Source: Ampelomyces quisqualis
Lineage: Eukaryota; Ascomycota; Dothideomycetes; Pleosporales; Phaeosphaeriaceae
Assembly: GCA_018398575.1 (NCBI GenBank)
Contig: JAGTXZ010000005.1
Coordinates: 2,232,001 to 2,296,000, forward strand
DNA length: 64,000 bases
Reading direction: 5' to 3'
Positions 13,201-23,231 of this stretch are shown in pieces (the stretch's first letter is position 1; each line of letters starts with the position of its first letter). The translations under genes and the position numbers were made by a program. Below the pieces are notes generated by a model. It searched no databases, was not told the DNA's origin, and worked only from the letters and a program-made list of their open reading frames with translations.

Positions 13201-15719
13201 GCGGCGGGTCGTCGCAGGTACAGCTCAGGGCTGAGCCACCAGTCGTGAATGTAGATGACATCTCGAGCCATGCTAATGGCCCGAGATACGTTCCACATGT
13301 AGTCACGACCATCGACCAGCCATTGGGCGTAGATCTTCTTGCGCACCGGTGCAAAGCTGTCGAAACGCTGTCGCTGCGACCAGAGCGTGCTCTGCGACAT
13401 GAAAATAATGGAATCCTCGAATTGCTGCAGCATCTTGTCGTTTCTGGCAAGCAGCTTCATCTTGCGCTCAGAGTTGATCAACTTGAGCTGATGATGACCC
13501 GTAGCGGAAGCCTTGGCCTCACTTGCAATAGCTCTCGCTTTCTTTTCCCTCAGCTTGCCCGATTTAGACTGCATGTTGAAGTCGGCGTCTACAAGAAAGA
13601 CGTCATAAACGTTCATCTCTTCGGGAGAATCAACGCAGACAATATAGCTGTGCCGCACAAGGAACCACTTTGGCCATGCGCGGGTTATCAGTGGCCCTGG
13701 GTGCCACTTCTTGTTGTTGGTGACACCCTTGGAGGACTTTATCATCATAAAACCCTCCTTGCCATGGTAGCCGCCTTCAGCGGCTAGGCGCACGCCAAGT
13801 GCAGACAACTCGAGAAATTTGCAAAGTCGATTACTGTCGGGGCGGAAAATGAGATAGGCGATGAGGCCCTTGATGTATGTCTCGAGCTTCTTCCGCTGTC
13901 GCTCGTTGTGGTTCTGCTTGGCCTGTGAGGGCTGTCCGACGGCACCAGCAAAGCTTCCCTGTCTCGCTGCAAGCTGACCGACGGCGCCAGAGGGTTGTTC
14001 AGGGCCTGTTATACTCGACTTGCGACGTGCAAGGGCAAAGGATGACTTGCTGCGCTTGTTTCTGGCTGGTCGATCGGTTGCACTTGCGTCACCATCGGTG
14101 GCATTTCCGACGGCGGCAATGTCCTCCTCTTCTTCCTCTCCTTCGTCGTCGAGTGCTCCATAGCCGCGTAGACCTCGGAGATAGGGCAAGACGCTTCTGG
14201 GAAAGCGGGGCAGTCGGTTGCGAGGGTCATCCTTGTCGTCGCCCTTTTCGTCGGATCCACGCCCAGTTGGTCTGCTTCTGAATTGGTCCTGCTTTTCCTG
14301 AATCTTGAACTTCAAATGCAAATTGGCGAAATCGGCGACTGTCCGGTACACCACCCACTTCATGCGCGTGAGGCCACTTCCGTACTCGAGCTCCACGCGC
14401 AACGCCGTGTGGCGATCACCTTCCTTGAGAATCTTGTCTCTGGTCTTGTCTGTGTCTGTGATGGTGACTTTGAGCTGCTCGAGTAGCACGGGGATACGCT
14501 TGTGTCCGTGCTCGTCTCGCTGGAACATGCTGGCCAGGAACAAAGCCGCAGGTGCTCCAGCAAGCAGCTCGGCCATGAGCTCTGCCGACTTGGCATGGTC
14601 AACCTGTCGCTCTGCCTTTGCGCGGTTGCCCAGCAGCTTGAGACTGTTCTTGATCGACTTCCATTTCTGCGCGCTCAAACTCGACGTTCGCTCGCCGCGC
14701 ATCCGCCATGGCGACGGCCTGCTGTCGGCGGCGGCGGCAAAGGCCGTCAAGCCGCGCAGATTGCTCGGGCGCCGCTCGTGGCCGTCGTCGTCGGGATTGG
14801 AATCGTGCTGCCGGAGGCCGCCGTACGACAGGCCTCTTGCGCTGTGCAAACCGCGCTTCCACGCACTCTCCTTGGCAATGCGGGAGCGGCCCTCGTCTTC
14901 GGAGTAGCCCTGGCGCTCGTGCTCGGGTATGTCGGTCATGGTGCCGCGGCGGATGAAGGCGGGGCGGTTGGCGGCGGCGGCGGCGGCGGTTGGCGTGGTG
15001 CTGGGCGAGTCGCGGTCGCGCGAGAAGAAGTGGCCGCTGCCGGACAGCTTGGGGGTGGTCGGGGCTGTCTGCGTGCCCTCGCCGTCGCCCTCGGCGTCGA
15101 ACCACCTGCGGCTGCTCTTGCGCCTGCGTCGCAGCGGCCGGGAGGCTGCCTCGCCGGCACTCGACTCCCCATCGGCGTCGGCTTCGCTGTCGTTGGTGTC
15201 GTAGCGGGGCTCGCTGCGCTCCGTGGGCGAGAGCGGGGCGTGCATGGGCGCCGCCAGCGCCCTCAGCTTCCCCATCAGGGACGAGCCGTGCCTGTCGCGG
15301 TCCTTGGCCTTGGCGTCGCCCTCGTCGCTGTCCCACGACTGCTGGCGCGCGTTTGCCGCCGGCGGGTCGGTGCCGAGGGCGGCGGGCCGCGCGAATTGCA
15401 CGCTCTTCCGTTCTCTGGGCACGTCTGACGCCTCTGCGTCGCCGGTTGCGTGCGGCGAGAGCGGCGCGAAGGGCGGGTAGTAGGGGCTGCTGGAGCGCTG
15501 TGACGCGTGCGAGGCCGGCTTGTGGGTTCGCACGGGAATGTCTATGGGCACCGGCCGGTGGAAGGGAAACTCGGCGGGCTCTCTGGTGGACGAGGGCGAG
15601 GCTGTAGGGGCGGCCGGCATCCTCTTGGGCGCCTCCTGCGAAGGCGAGGGGGCGTGTATGCCCCCCATCCGCGGCTTGCTGTCTGCGCTGGTGGGAGCCC
15701 GGGCGGGTGTGTCGGCCAT
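10233..15719 (-). CDS. PLD1: Phospholipase D, PLD1/Spo14 type
   Basis: One uninterrupted frame of 1828 residues. The enzyme hydrolyses phosphatidylcholine to phosphatidic acid and choline and in yeast acts in membrane traffic and sporulation. Order: a disordered Ser/Pro/Arg-rich N-terminus (1-390), a PX domain from about residue 401 interrupted by an acidic low-complexity insert near 530-600, a PH-like domain about 660-770, then the catalytic part. Both HKD motifs are intact: HHEKICVID (H910, K912, D917) and IHAKIMVVDD (H1216, K1218, D1223), each followed by the usual small-residue stretch (FCGGVDLCFGRWD; IIGSANINERS). The last 500 residues are largely disordered with a final conserved LLRLVQGHLVLWPYDWL segment. 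Length and domain order match filamentous-fungal homologues. It is divergent from the hydrolase gene, sharing a 421-base promoter region. Confidence 0.96.
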   Translation of the reverse strand: MADTPARAPTSADSKPRMGGIHAPSPSQEAPKRMPAAPTASPSSTREPAEFPFHRPVPIDIPVRTHKPASHASQRSSSPYYPPFAPLSPHATGDAEASDVPRERKSVQFARPAALGTDPPAANARQQSWDSDEGDAKAKDRDRHGSSLMGKLRALAAPMHAPLSPTERSEPRYDTNDSEADADGESSAGEAASRPLRRRRKSSRRWFDAEGDGEGTQTAPTTPKLSGSGHFFSRDRDSPSTTPTAAAAAANRPAFIRRGTMTDIPEHERQGYSEDEGRSRIAKESAWKRGLHSARGLSYGGLRQHDSNPDDDGHERRPSNLRGLTAFAAAADSRPSPWRMRGERTSSLSAQKWKSIKNSLKLLGNRAKAERQVDHAKSAELMAELLAGAPAALFLASMFQRDEHGHKRIPVLLEQLKVTITDTDKTRDKILKEGDRHTALRVELEYGSGLTRMKWVVYRTVADFANLHLKFKIQEKQDQFRSRPTGRGSDEKGDDKDDPRNRLPRFPRSVLPYLRGLRGYGALDDEGEEEEEDIAAVGNATDGDASATDRPARNKRSKSSFALARRKSSITGPEQPSGAVGQLAARQGSFAGAVGQPSQAKQNHNERQRKKLETYIKGLIAYLIFRPDSNRLCKFLELSALGVRLAAEGGYHGKEGFMMIKSSKGVTNNKKWHPGPLITRAWPKWFLVRHSYIVCVDSPEEMNVYDVFLVDADFNMQSKSGKLREKKARAIASEAKASATGHHQLKLINSERKMKLLARNDKMLQQFEDSIIFMSQSTLWSQRQRFDSFAPVRKKIYAQWLVDGRDYMWNVSRAISMARDVIYIHDWWLSPELYLRRPAAISHKWRLDRLLQRKAQEGVKIFVIMYRNIGAAIPIDSEYSKFSLLDLHPNVFVQRSPNQIRQNTFFWSHHEKICVIDHTVAFCGGVDLCFGRWDTPQHVVVDDKLTGFELDDNPKDADHCQLWPGKDYSNPRVQDFYALDKPYEEMYDRSRVPRMPWHDVGMQIVGQPARDLTRHFVQRWNYLLRQRKPSRPTPFLLPPPDFNPADIEALGLDGTCEVQILRSACAWSLGTPNKVEHSIMNAYVQMIATSEHFVYIENQFYISSSEVLGTKIENKINDAIVDRIKRAHAKDEDWRACIVLPLMPGYQNTVDEQEGSSVRLIMSCQYHSICRGPTSIFGRLRAAGIEPEDYIEFYALRSWGEIGPSKMLVTEQLYIHAKIMVVDDRVAIIGSANINERSMLGSRDSEIASIIRDTELIDSYMAGQPYKVGKFPHTLRMRLMREHLGVDTDAIGEEEWASQMSDAESTGFQTESSSPSSSTTQRATEQKLEENNYRLQDDLIAKAEQVHSFNHDFDWAQNENPHLKANKKPSSDPRVTNNTAHAKDVRGEGADRMLDIEHRRPSVSQGRDSYYDEHGHEKLISDIASEGTTSTPKKSQTTRTRGRSNTTGTRTSAISNQNDGFAGLPPPRLPRMDTSKLGLTQLSQLPALPALDDTDIGGPPLSRTFSQGSSSMLNPLLTEMRRPIVTDDCMRDPINDSFFLDTWHQVAENNTKIFRHVFRCMPDNEVKTWKQYQEYAAFAERFTKSQGGDKSEQRRQQEAPGKTGPPGASGQMAEKFTMAANSVNNQVAAVGEKLSEKLSTNSEKTSDLSTHHSRIGGVEQWTKDQEKRIESQSQDRLKLHTEFDEKSGGRRPADDAVVSPMNPSPPSKTFTFPAAPPPEPPVTLTTDFASTTRARTVTISEPLPPGANGTPHRTATKRSRRRATTKSSNRAFQASDLDAMLAKEDARTLLRLVQGHLVLWPYDWLETEERGGGWLYNVDQIAPLEIYN

Positions 15720-16140
15720 GCGGATGCGGTGCTAAGTCTGGTCCGAGAGAGCAGGAAGAGCTCCCACAAGACGTCGCCCGCAGATGGCCATGCTCTCGGA
15801 CGTTGCAATCTCCCTTTATTGGGGACGTGCCGCCGTGGGCTCCTCACGAATGAATACGGTACTGCGCGAGTACTCCACCTCCTCTGCTGCAAAATAACCA
15901 GTCAATACCTGACGCGGGGTTACCTAAGGAACAGAACGACCGAGAACAGGGCAGTCGGGGGTCTGTGCACTCTCGGAAGCTGCAGCATCCGGTACACATA
16001 CGAAGAATCTTGTATATTTGGCATGTATGATACTCGGTATAGTATACCCCATCTCTATAGCGTACTAACTTACTAAGTACCCTCACCATCACCACTGTCA
16101 CCACCGCGCACTCAGTGTCGTGGTATGGCAGGTAGGCACC
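15720..16140. promoter_or_regulatory. Shared divergent promoter region
   Basis: This 421-base stretch separates the start of the minus-strand phospholipase D gene from the start of the plus-strand hydrolase gene, so it must hold both promoters. Near the hydrolase side the sequence is CA/CT-rich (about 16080-16120), common in fungal promoters. No specific transcription-factor site is claimed. Confidence 0.5.
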
Positions 16141-17199
16141 ATGGCAGCAACAACAAACCCCCTTGAGAGCATTGAGGGCACGCACGCGGCCACCGACCCC
16201 ACAGTGTCTTCGCACACGTACACCATCGCCGGCGTGCTCGTCACCGTCCACGGCCTGGCTGAGCTCCCCCCCTCCGTGTCCTCGGCCGCGTGCTTGTGGC
16301 TTCTGCACCCGCGCCTCCAGACCAAAGAGACAATGGCCCCAATCGCCGCGCACATGATTTCCGCCTGGAATGCGTGCGTGCACAGTGGCAGAGCGGGCAG
16401 ACACCCCAACGGCCTGGTCGCAGTCGCATTCGACCAGCGCAACCATGGCAGCAGACGGGTGGACCCGCTGCACAACGAGGCTTGGCGCCAAGGGAACCCG
16501 CGGCACGCCCAAGACATGTTCAGCTGCTACCACGGCACTGCCACCGACACGTCCCATCTCATCGACCACCTCGAATCCTACATCTTCAACACCCCCGCCA
16601 GCCCCAAAATCACCCGCCACCTCGCCCTGGGCATCTCCCTCGGCGGCCATGCCACATGGCACTGCCTCCTCTCCGACCCTCGCATCACCGCCGGCGTCGT
16701 CGGCATTGGCTGCCCAGACTACACGCGCCTCATGACTGACCGCGCGCGCCTGTCCAAGCGCGCAACATACACCGAAAGCACCCCGCCCGGCGCATCGTTC
16801 CTCGGATCCCCCGACTTCCCTCCAGCCCTGCGAGATGCGGTTGCGCAGTACGATCCCGCTGGTCTCCTGCTGCCGGGGCATTTCAATCCCGTCGGACCTG
16901 ATTCTCCGCCTTCGCTCGACCGCTTCAAGCGCCTAGTCCGTGAGCGCTTGCACGGTAAGAAGATTTTGAATCTCAGCGGGAAAGCGGATAGACTCGTGCC
17001 ATATGCGGCCGGCGAGCCGTTTTACAAAATCCTCAAGCACGTGTTGAGCGAGGATAAGAGCTTACAAATAGGCTTTGAAGATGTATTGTTTGACGGTGTG
17101 GGCCACGCGTTTCCAAAGAGCATGGCTGACAAAGCAACCGAGTGGATTTGTGCGATTCTTGTCAGTGAGGAGAGAGATGGTGTCGCGAGTAAGATATAG
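16141..17199 (+). CDS. Alpha/beta hydrolase (serine hydrolase fold)
   Basis: 352 residues, no introns. The start at 16141 is preferred over an in-frame ATG at 16120 because it has a strong CACCATGG context. The alpha/beta hydrolase signs are clear: DQRNHG after an early strand, nucleophile elbow GISLGGH with Ser166, a probable acid Asp283 in GKADRLVPY, and His322 in GVGHAFP. The spacing fits a Ser-Asp-His triad. There is no signal peptide, so it is likely cytosolic. Substrate cannot be told from sequence; relatives are generally annotated as peptidase- or esterase-like hydrolases. It converges on the next gene with a 132-base gap. Confidence 0.88.
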   Translation: MAATTNPLESIEGTHAATDPTVSSHTYTIAGVLVTVHGLAELPPSVSSAACLWLLHPRLQTKETMAPIAAHMISAWNACVHSGRAGRHPNGLVAVAFDQRNHGSRRVDPLHNEAWRQGNPRHAQDMFSCYHGTATDTSHLIDHLESYIFNTPASPKITRHLALGISLGGHATWHCLLSDPRITAGVVGIGCPDYTRLMTDRARLSKRATYTESTPPGASFLGSPDFPPALRDAVAQYDPAGLLLPGHFNPVGPDSPPSLDRFKRLVRERLHGKKILNLSGKADRLVPYAAGEPFYKILKHVLSEDKSLQIGFEDVLFDGVGHAFPKSMADKATEWICAILVSEERDGVASKI

Positions 17200-17331
17200 A
17201 CATGACAAGGTACTGGTACTGTCACACTTTTTGTTCATTTACGTTATACACTTGATACGTTCCTGGTCATTCCTCACCCAAACTTTCAACGTCCTACTCG
17301 CTCCATGTCAAATCCCATCCAGTCTGCTTAC

Positions 17332-19917
17332 TCACACATCTCCACTCCTCAACCTCTTCCCAATATTCTTCTCCTTCGCCTCCTTCGCCGCCGCACCACG
17401 CGTCATGCGCTCTTTTCCCACCGTCTTCCCACTACCGACCTCAGAACCACTTGCGTTGGGCGTGCCTTTCGCCTTTCCCACAGCCTTGGACTTGGCAGTG
17501 GCAGAGCCAGGGTCGGGAGTATACGCAAGCGAAGCGCGAGATCTAGTCTTGGGCGGCGTAAACCCAAACTTGTTGCGTCCCGGTGTCGGTGTCGCAACGC
17601 TCGGTGTGGAAAGTCTGCATGACAGATCCTTTTTCTTCGCGCCTGGCTTCACGTCCTCTGTATCGCTCGTCTGTGCGATGGAACCTGCGCGCGAACCCGT
17701 ACCGCCGCGCGTTAATCGTTTCCCACTGTCCGCAGCAAGCCTTGACGTGATTTTTGACCGCTTAGCAGCCGCCCGTTTCGATTTTTTGCCCTTCAACTCG
17801 TGTGCCTCACCCTCATCTTCCCCAATTTTCTGATCCTCCTGCTTCGCCTCACGCATCCTGCCATGCTTATACCGCGTATCAACCCGCGACACACCGTCTC
17901 TCCTCTGTTTCTTGACGCCCTCGACCTCAATCTCTTCTTCCTTTTCATCCCCATCATCATCATCATCATCATTATTCAATTCATCACCCCCGAAATACAC
18001 CCTCTCGCCAACAATACCCGATGCAGATTTACGCTTCCTCTTCCCCGCGCTCTGGTCCGCTTGCACAGCTGACCCGAGATACATGCCCGGCGCAAGCGTA
18101 GATCCCAGCGCCACGAGTTCGCGATTCGACACAATGTTCCCAGGCGAGCGGTGCAGTGCGGGCGGGGTATGCGCGTCGGATAGATGCGACGGCGAGCGCG
18201 TGGGGACGTCGCTAAAGTGTTCTTGCATATCGTAGTCGTATTCGGCAGGGACGTCGTGCGTGCTGGGTAAGATATATCCCTGTCCATCATCACTTCGCGC
18301 ACCGTGAAGCTCGCTTTCTACCTCCCGCGTCCCAACCTCTTCATCGTGCATACCCCCCGCGCTTGCACCGGGCATGCGAGAAGACCGTGCACCCTCCAGC
18401 TCGTCTCTCGCGTCGTAGAATTCTTCATCTTCAGATTCAGATTCGTTTAGTCTGGCTCTCTTCTCCCCCCGCACATTGTCCTCGCTGTCCGACGAACCCC
18501 CTGCTTCCACGCGCCTGTCTCGCTTGCGTGCGTCGCTTCCTGTCGGCGCGGCTGCGGCATCATCTGGCGCATGTTGGCGTTGTGCTAGAACCGCGCTTCT
18601 TGGTGATCGTTCGTCACCTTGTCCTGTGCTGTCATCGAGGGCCCAAGCGCGCGTGACTGATGGAGGGGCGGTGGGTGCAGGGCTCGGCGCTCGTGATGGC
18701 TGGCCTACGAGGAGGATGCCTTCGCTGTCGTCACTGGGGACGTCGGTTTCTTTGCCCATGAGGCTTCTGGCTGGCAGGTTGGTTGGTGGCGATGCGTCTT
18801 CATGGCCCGCTGCTGCAGCAACTGGGGCGGAGGCACGACCTTCGACGTGACTAGAGGTGCTGTTTGCGAGCTTGGTGGACGCTGTCTCGTCTGGGTGCTC
18901 TGCCTCGTGGCTGTAATCCAAGGACGACAGCTCGGGCAGAATGACACCAGGCGACTCGGGAGTATGGATGATCGCCACCTCATGTAGCTGCTCCGCCCAC
19001 AGCTGGCCGTCCCGCCCATCCTTCGATTCATCTTTCGCGCTGCTTGGCTGTTCGCAATCGGAGGGAATTACGGCCTCGACACCCTCGGCTTCTGGTGAGA
19101 GCATCGTAGTGTCCGATTCCCATGCCTCCAAAGCCCGAGGTCCTTGGCTTCCCGCTCCCAATTCCTTTCCCTGCTCCGTGGCTGATTCCTGAACGTTCAA
19201 GTCTGCAGGTGCCGACAGTCGTGGGCTCGGAGCATCGGGCGACATGGACAGCCGCACAGGCGCGCTCATGGCGCGAATAGATTTAGACGTGTTCGGGGCG
19301 TTCTTTACTTCTGGCACAACATCGTCTTCCCCACCCCCCATCGCAACGTCGTGGATCATCTCATGGTCAGCATCATGTTCAGACGCTTGTCCCGTCTTCG
19401 CGCCTTCCTTCCCACCGCACGTCGATGTAACAGGCTCACGTCGACCCAGCGATGAATCTCCGTCACGTTGCCCGCACTCTTCGCCGCCGCCAGACTCTCC
19501 ACCACACGAATGCGCAGCTCCACTCTCCACCTCCTCCTCGTCAATCGCCCAGTCAAACTCGTCGATTGCTCGCAAGCCTTCGTCCCAACTGTACTCCGGC
19601 ACAGCCTCGTACGCGTAGTCACCAGGCGTATACCGCATCCCCTCCACCACGCCCGTGCCTGTTCCACGCCGCGCGTTGTCATCGTGCTCAGCGCATCCCG
19701 CATCCCAGGCCAGAATTCGCTCGAGTGCAGGCATTCCCGCGAAAAGCGAGACGTCGCCCAACGCGTCGGATGAGCAGGCTAGCGAGGGTAAAGTGTCACT
19801 GTGGAGACTTTTGCTAGGGGAGATTGTGGCCGGCGCAAAGAGGTGGTGCGTTGTTTGGTTGTTTGTGGCGGTCATGGCTGGGTGCGTTGTGAGGTTGGCT
19901 GCGCGGGCGGGAAACAT
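17332..19917 (-). CDS. Large acidic, disordered, probably nuclear protein
   Basis: A single frame of 861 residues; the start may be at 19917 or at the second ATG at 19875. The N-terminal 130 residues look folded (SLFAGMPALERILAWD, and DYAYEAVPEYSWDEGLRAIDEFDWAID). Most of the rest is low complexity: Ser, Glu, Asp and Pro rich, with a run of Asp encoded by an ATC repeat near 17956-17974. The last 200 residues are strongly basic, with KKQRRDG and KGKKSKRAAAKRSK stretches that look like nuclear localisation signals, and TPTPGRNKFGFTPPKTRSR with possible CDK-type sites. I do not recognise a named family. A chromatin or transcription role is only a guess from composition. Confidence 0.75.
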   Translation of the reverse strand: MFPARAANLTTHPAMTATNNQTTHHLFAPATISPSKSLHSDTLPSLACSSDALGDVSLFAGMPALERILAWDAGCAEHDDNARRGTGTGVVEGMRYTPGDYAYEAVPEYSWDEGLRAIDEFDWAIDEEEVESGAAHSCGGESGGGEECGQRDGDSSLGRREPVTSTCGGKEGAKTGQASEHDADHEMIHDVAMGGGEDDVVPEVKNAPNTSKSIRAMSAPVRLSMSPDAPSPRLSAPADLNVQESATEQGKELGAGSQGPRALEAWESDTTMLSPEAEGVEAVIPSDCEQPSSAKDESKDGRDGQLWAEQLHEVAIIHTPESPGVILPELSSLDYSHEAEHPDETASTKLANSTSSHVEGRASAPVAAAAGHEDASPPTNLPARSLMGKETDVPSDDSEGILLVGQPSRAPSPAPTAPPSVTRAWALDDSTGQGDERSPRSAVLAQRQHAPDDAAAAPTGSDARKRDRRVEAGGSSDSEDNVRGEKRARLNESESEDEEFYDARDELEGARSSRMPGASAGGMHDEEVGTREVESELHGARSDDGQGYILPSTHDVPAEYDYDMQEHFSDVPTRSPSHLSDAHTPPALHRSPGNIVSNRELVALGSTLAPGMYLGSAVQADQSAGKRKRKSASGIVGERVYFGGDELNNDDDDDDGDEKEEEIEVEGVKKQRRDGVSRVDTRYKHGRMREAKQEDQKIGEDEGEAHELKGKKSKRAAAKRSKITSRLAADSGKRLTRGGTGSRAGSIAQTSDTEDVKPGAKKKDLSCRLSTPSVATPTPGRNKFGFTPPKTRSRASLAYTPDPGSATAKSKAVGKAKGTPNASGSEVGSGKTVGKERMTRGAAAKEAKEKNIGKRLRSGDV

Positions 19918-21531
19918 GAGAGAAGGTGGTGGGTAACATGGAAAATACGAGTAGCTTCGTCGCGGGTGGAGAGTGCGAGGAGGATAGATGCGGTGGAAGC
20001 GCTAGTGTTGGGGTAAAAGGTTTTTGGGGGTCTGCTTTCACTGTGGGAGTGAAAGAGTGCGACGGCAAAACAACTTGTTCTCAACCGCAGATTTTCAGGT
20101 AAAGTTGTGCTACTAGTGTATGTGATTGAGTAAAGCCTATATAGCTTTTGGGTCTCCCGCTTGGATAAGCCAGCCCAACAGGCGTTGATGTCACTGCTCC
20201 TACGGCGAGATGGAACCAGCATAGGGAAATGAAGGATATCATCAGCCGAGCGAGATCGAAAATACATGAGAATGTGAAGTAAGAGCCATGAGATCGGGAC
20301 AGAGACGCGTTCTCACGTGACGGCGGCATCGCCCTGCGAGTACCCGCCAGCAACCAATCACGCCTTTCCAAGACAGCGCGAACCCGCAGACGGAGTTCAC
20401 GGTGAAAGAGGTGACGACATGAAGAGGAAAATATCATGGTCCGCGCACTGTATATTTCATGGCGGATAGGACAATCATACAAAGCCGCATGGTGCATCTT
20501 TCCCGCAGGGAACGAGGTTGCACAGAGCCAACATGGGAAACATTCGCGCAGCACTCATATCGGTATCGCATTGCTTATCGCATTCCCTAAACGCACATAC
20601 GTTAGTCAATACCAACTCTCTATTCGTTTGCAGACGGCATACCCGTATCAACCGGCAGCGCAACAACCCTGTTCTCCACATCAGTACCCTTCACACAGAC
20701 TACTCGCGACAACCCACGTCTTCCCCACATCTGTAGCACAGCAACAGCACAACAGCGCAGCAGGCCAGCAAAATATCTACCGAGAAAGTCAGAAGACTGC
20801 GCCACGTAGGGAGAATCGCTCTGCGACATTACCGCCATGCCAACAGTAACAACGAATCCTAGCGTGGGGCCGACGACTTTGCAATGGCAGGGGTTTTGAT
20901 CGCTGCTGCGTTTTCAGCAGTTGTTGCGCAGACGCGGGAAAAATGATGCGTACGTTCCGCATTGGAAGCAGACGATGGGCAGAGGGACACAGTCGCACAT
21001 ATTGAGTGAGTGGATGGATTCAGGTTTGCGGTTTGGGCTTCAAGGGTTGAAGATCGCACCTAGTGGAATAGAAGATGGAGAAGAAGAGGAAGAAGAAGAA
21101 GATGGGATTCTGTGGAGGTTGACGAGGGGAGGGAGAAAATACTCTTGATTGTCTAGAGGCTGAGGGTTGGTTGACGTGGACACTATGCTAGGTACCGTTA
21201 CGTCATCTTGGTTGATTGGCGCGATCGGCTTTGACACGCGTGCGACACGCGATGGCTTCCATACCACACGCTGCTAACTCCGGCCTCGTCTCTTTGCGGA
21301 GAATTTCCCTCGCTTGTACCAATTAACCCTGACTGGGTTTTGGGTCGAAAATTCCGCATAGGCCCGAGAAAGCACTTGGACGCGCTTGTGGTGTTCTGAA
21401 AGCACTGGTTCTTCCGGCGCCTCCCTCTGCGCAATCGCAGACGGAACTCCAAGGCAGATTGCCAGACTTGAGCCTCGTGATTGCAGCGTTGAAATGGCAG
21501 CGGCAAATTGAATCTTGTGCGAGTGGTTGTT
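19918..21531. other. Intergenic region
   Basis: Between the start of the acidic-protein gene and the end of the next minus-strand gene. Several open frames of 70-157 codons overlap on both strands, none with protein-like composition or a family I know. A CACGTG motif lies at 20314-20319 and a purine-rich GAA-type stretch at about 21078-21100. I see no RNA gene. Confidence 0.5.
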
Positions 21532-22152
21532 TCAGCCTTGCATTTCCTCACGAATCAGCTCCAACTCGACTGTCCTCTGATTTCCCTTGACTTTTCCTCT
21601 CAGACCATCATCGTATCGGTCGAAACAGAGGTTCCAGAGTCCAGGCTCGTCTGTCTCCAGCGCGAGAAATCCCTCCCAATTCTGCATGAGAAAGCGTTTC
21701 TCGCCGTCGGCACATACTCTCGCACCCCATGGGCCTGGAAGGCCGCGCTCGGCCTCCACCCGCAGCCCGTGGCAGATCTGCCATGTTCCAGTGTGCAGAT
21801 AGACCCAATTCAGCTGCGGCGGGCTGTCTGAGATGGTTGATGCCAAGCCCTCAAAGTTGGAGTCTGGATAGGGTAGGTAGTAGCCAGAGAATGGGTGGTT
21901 CGGCTTTCCTTTGTACTCCGAGGTCTGGACAAGAAGCTTGCCGTCTCGCAGTACAATTCGGTTGTTGAAAAAGAGTTCTTTTCGGTTTTCCGGTGTTCGC
22001 GATGTAGGTCGACATTTCATGTGGCACTTCTCCGTCTTCCACTCGGCCTGCGTGCCATTGCTTCTCGTGGTTTCCGCTTTTTCTTGCAGGCCCAGAACTG
22101 ATGTGGCCGTCATAGGGATTGTCCCGGCTAAGGATAACAGTCCTAGAACCAT
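21532..22152 (-). CDS. Conserved fungal protein of unknown function
   Basis: 206 residues in one exon, start at 22152. The N-terminus is hydrophobic (MVLGLLSLAGTIPMTATSVLGL), either a signal or anchor segment. The core carries blocks that I know from a widespread Pezizomycotina family without a named function: an NRIVLRDGKL strand, HPFSGYYLPYPDS, LASTISDSPPQLNWVYL, GPWGAR and a C-terminal LWNLCFDRYDDGLRGKV. The family pattern suggests a compact beta-rich protein. There is no catalytic motif I can name. The neighbouring small gene on the plus strand is divergent from it. Confidence 0.8.
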   Translation of the reverse strand: MVLGLLSLAGTIPMTATSVLGLQEKAETTRSNGTQAEWKTEKCHMKCRPTSRTPENRKELFFNNRIVLRDGKLLVQTSEYKGKPNHPFSGYYLPYPDSNFEGLASTISDSPPQLNWVYLHTGTWQICHGLRVEAERGLPGPWGARVCADGEKRFLMQNWEGFLALETDEPGLWNLCFDRYDDGLRGKVKGNQRTVELELIREEMQG

Positions 22153-22896
22153 GATATGGCGCTTTTTAACGAAACTGTCCGCGAAGCCGTGAAGGTCGTG
22201 AAGCAGAAGATTGCAAAACTTGGCTCTACAAAATGCAGAAACCGTTCACGACAAAGAAACCATGGTTTCGTCTGGAGACTGGGTACATCGATTCCGGCTA
22301 GATCATTACACCAATGAAGAGGTTCGGGCGGCGCATCGCGCCGTCAGTGTCCGCATCGAACCCGGCCGGTACCGAGTCGAAGGTGACGAACAACATGCAT
22401 TACTTTTGTGATAGCTCGCGCTTTTGCTCCACTCGTTACCACGCACATCTATGGCCATACCGACCTCGCCATCTTCCAGCTGCACTAAGCGAAAGCCGAT
22501 TTCCTTTCTTGGCCGACAGATTTGGAGCTAATCTTCGTCCGTCAAAAACACGCATGAGATCCACGGAGGGGCCTCGAATAAGAAGTCGTACCAAGCGGAG
22601 ATTCGGCGAGGTAGTTGATCGATGATGCAGCTTTCCTAGCTGCAGTACACTCATCTGGCTGATGGTCACCAACATGGCATCAGCGGTTCCTCTCAGTGCT
22701 TTTAAAGCTCGAGTCTATGCTCCCGAGCCCAGCTGTAAACTTCAGCATACATCCAGCCGTGCTTCTCCTCCGCTCGCAAGAAGAACTGGCGCCATTAACT
22801 ACCCCCAAGCGTAAAAAAGCCAAAGGCAGACGTCAACAGTCGGACGCACTGCACACGCCTCCCCAGACCCCAGAGCCGCCCTCAGACGAGCAAGAA
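22153..22896. other. Intergenic region, possible 5' extension of the next gene
   Basis: This holds the divergent promoters of the flanking small genes. From 22696 to 22896 the plus frame is open and in frame with the next gene, encoding a Lys/Arg-rich stretch (TPKRKKAKGRRQQ) and a Pro/Thr-rich stretch, so it may be a real N-terminal extension. Otherwise nothing was recognised. Confidence 0.4.
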
Positions 22897-23231
22897 ATGG
22901 CAGACAAGGCGAAAGAGTAAGTCAATTCGTGACACATGTTTCACTCTACTCAAATTTGATTAGCACGGCTGGCAACGCAGCGGGTAATGCCTCCGGCGGT
23001 CGTCTCGGCGACGTGGGAGATGTTGGCAGTGGCATCACCAAAGCAGTTCCCGGTGCTGCCGCTGCGGCACCAAAAGAAGGAGAGGACAAGGACAAGAACG
23101 CTGGTTTCGGCCTCGAGCACTTCGAGAAGGATGTCAAGGGGAGCTTGAAAGTGCACATCAAGTTGGACCTGGAGGTCGACATTAGGATTATTGCGCGGAT
23201 CAAGGGTGACATCGCCATCGGCCTGTTGTAG
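22897..23231 (+). CDS. Small conserved fungal protein
   Basis: Two exons, 22897-22916 and 22964-23231, joined across a 47-bp intron (GTAAGT...TTAG), give 95 residues beginning MADKAKDTAGNAAGN. If the in-frame ATG at 22696 is used the protein is 162 residues. The first half is Gly/Ala/Asp rich; the end (GLEHFEKDVKGSLKVHIKLDL then EVDIRIIARIKGDIAIGLL) alternates charged and hydrophobic residues like a beta structure and ends sharply in the hydrophobic IGLL. I have seen this C-terminal pattern in small fungal hypothetical proteins but cannot name a function. The splice is supported because it restores frame into the conserved end. Confidence 0.72.

Noticed and set aside
20081..20849. Overlapping frames of 130-157 codons on both strands
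   Set aside because: Amino-acid composition looks random and no splice model improved any of them.
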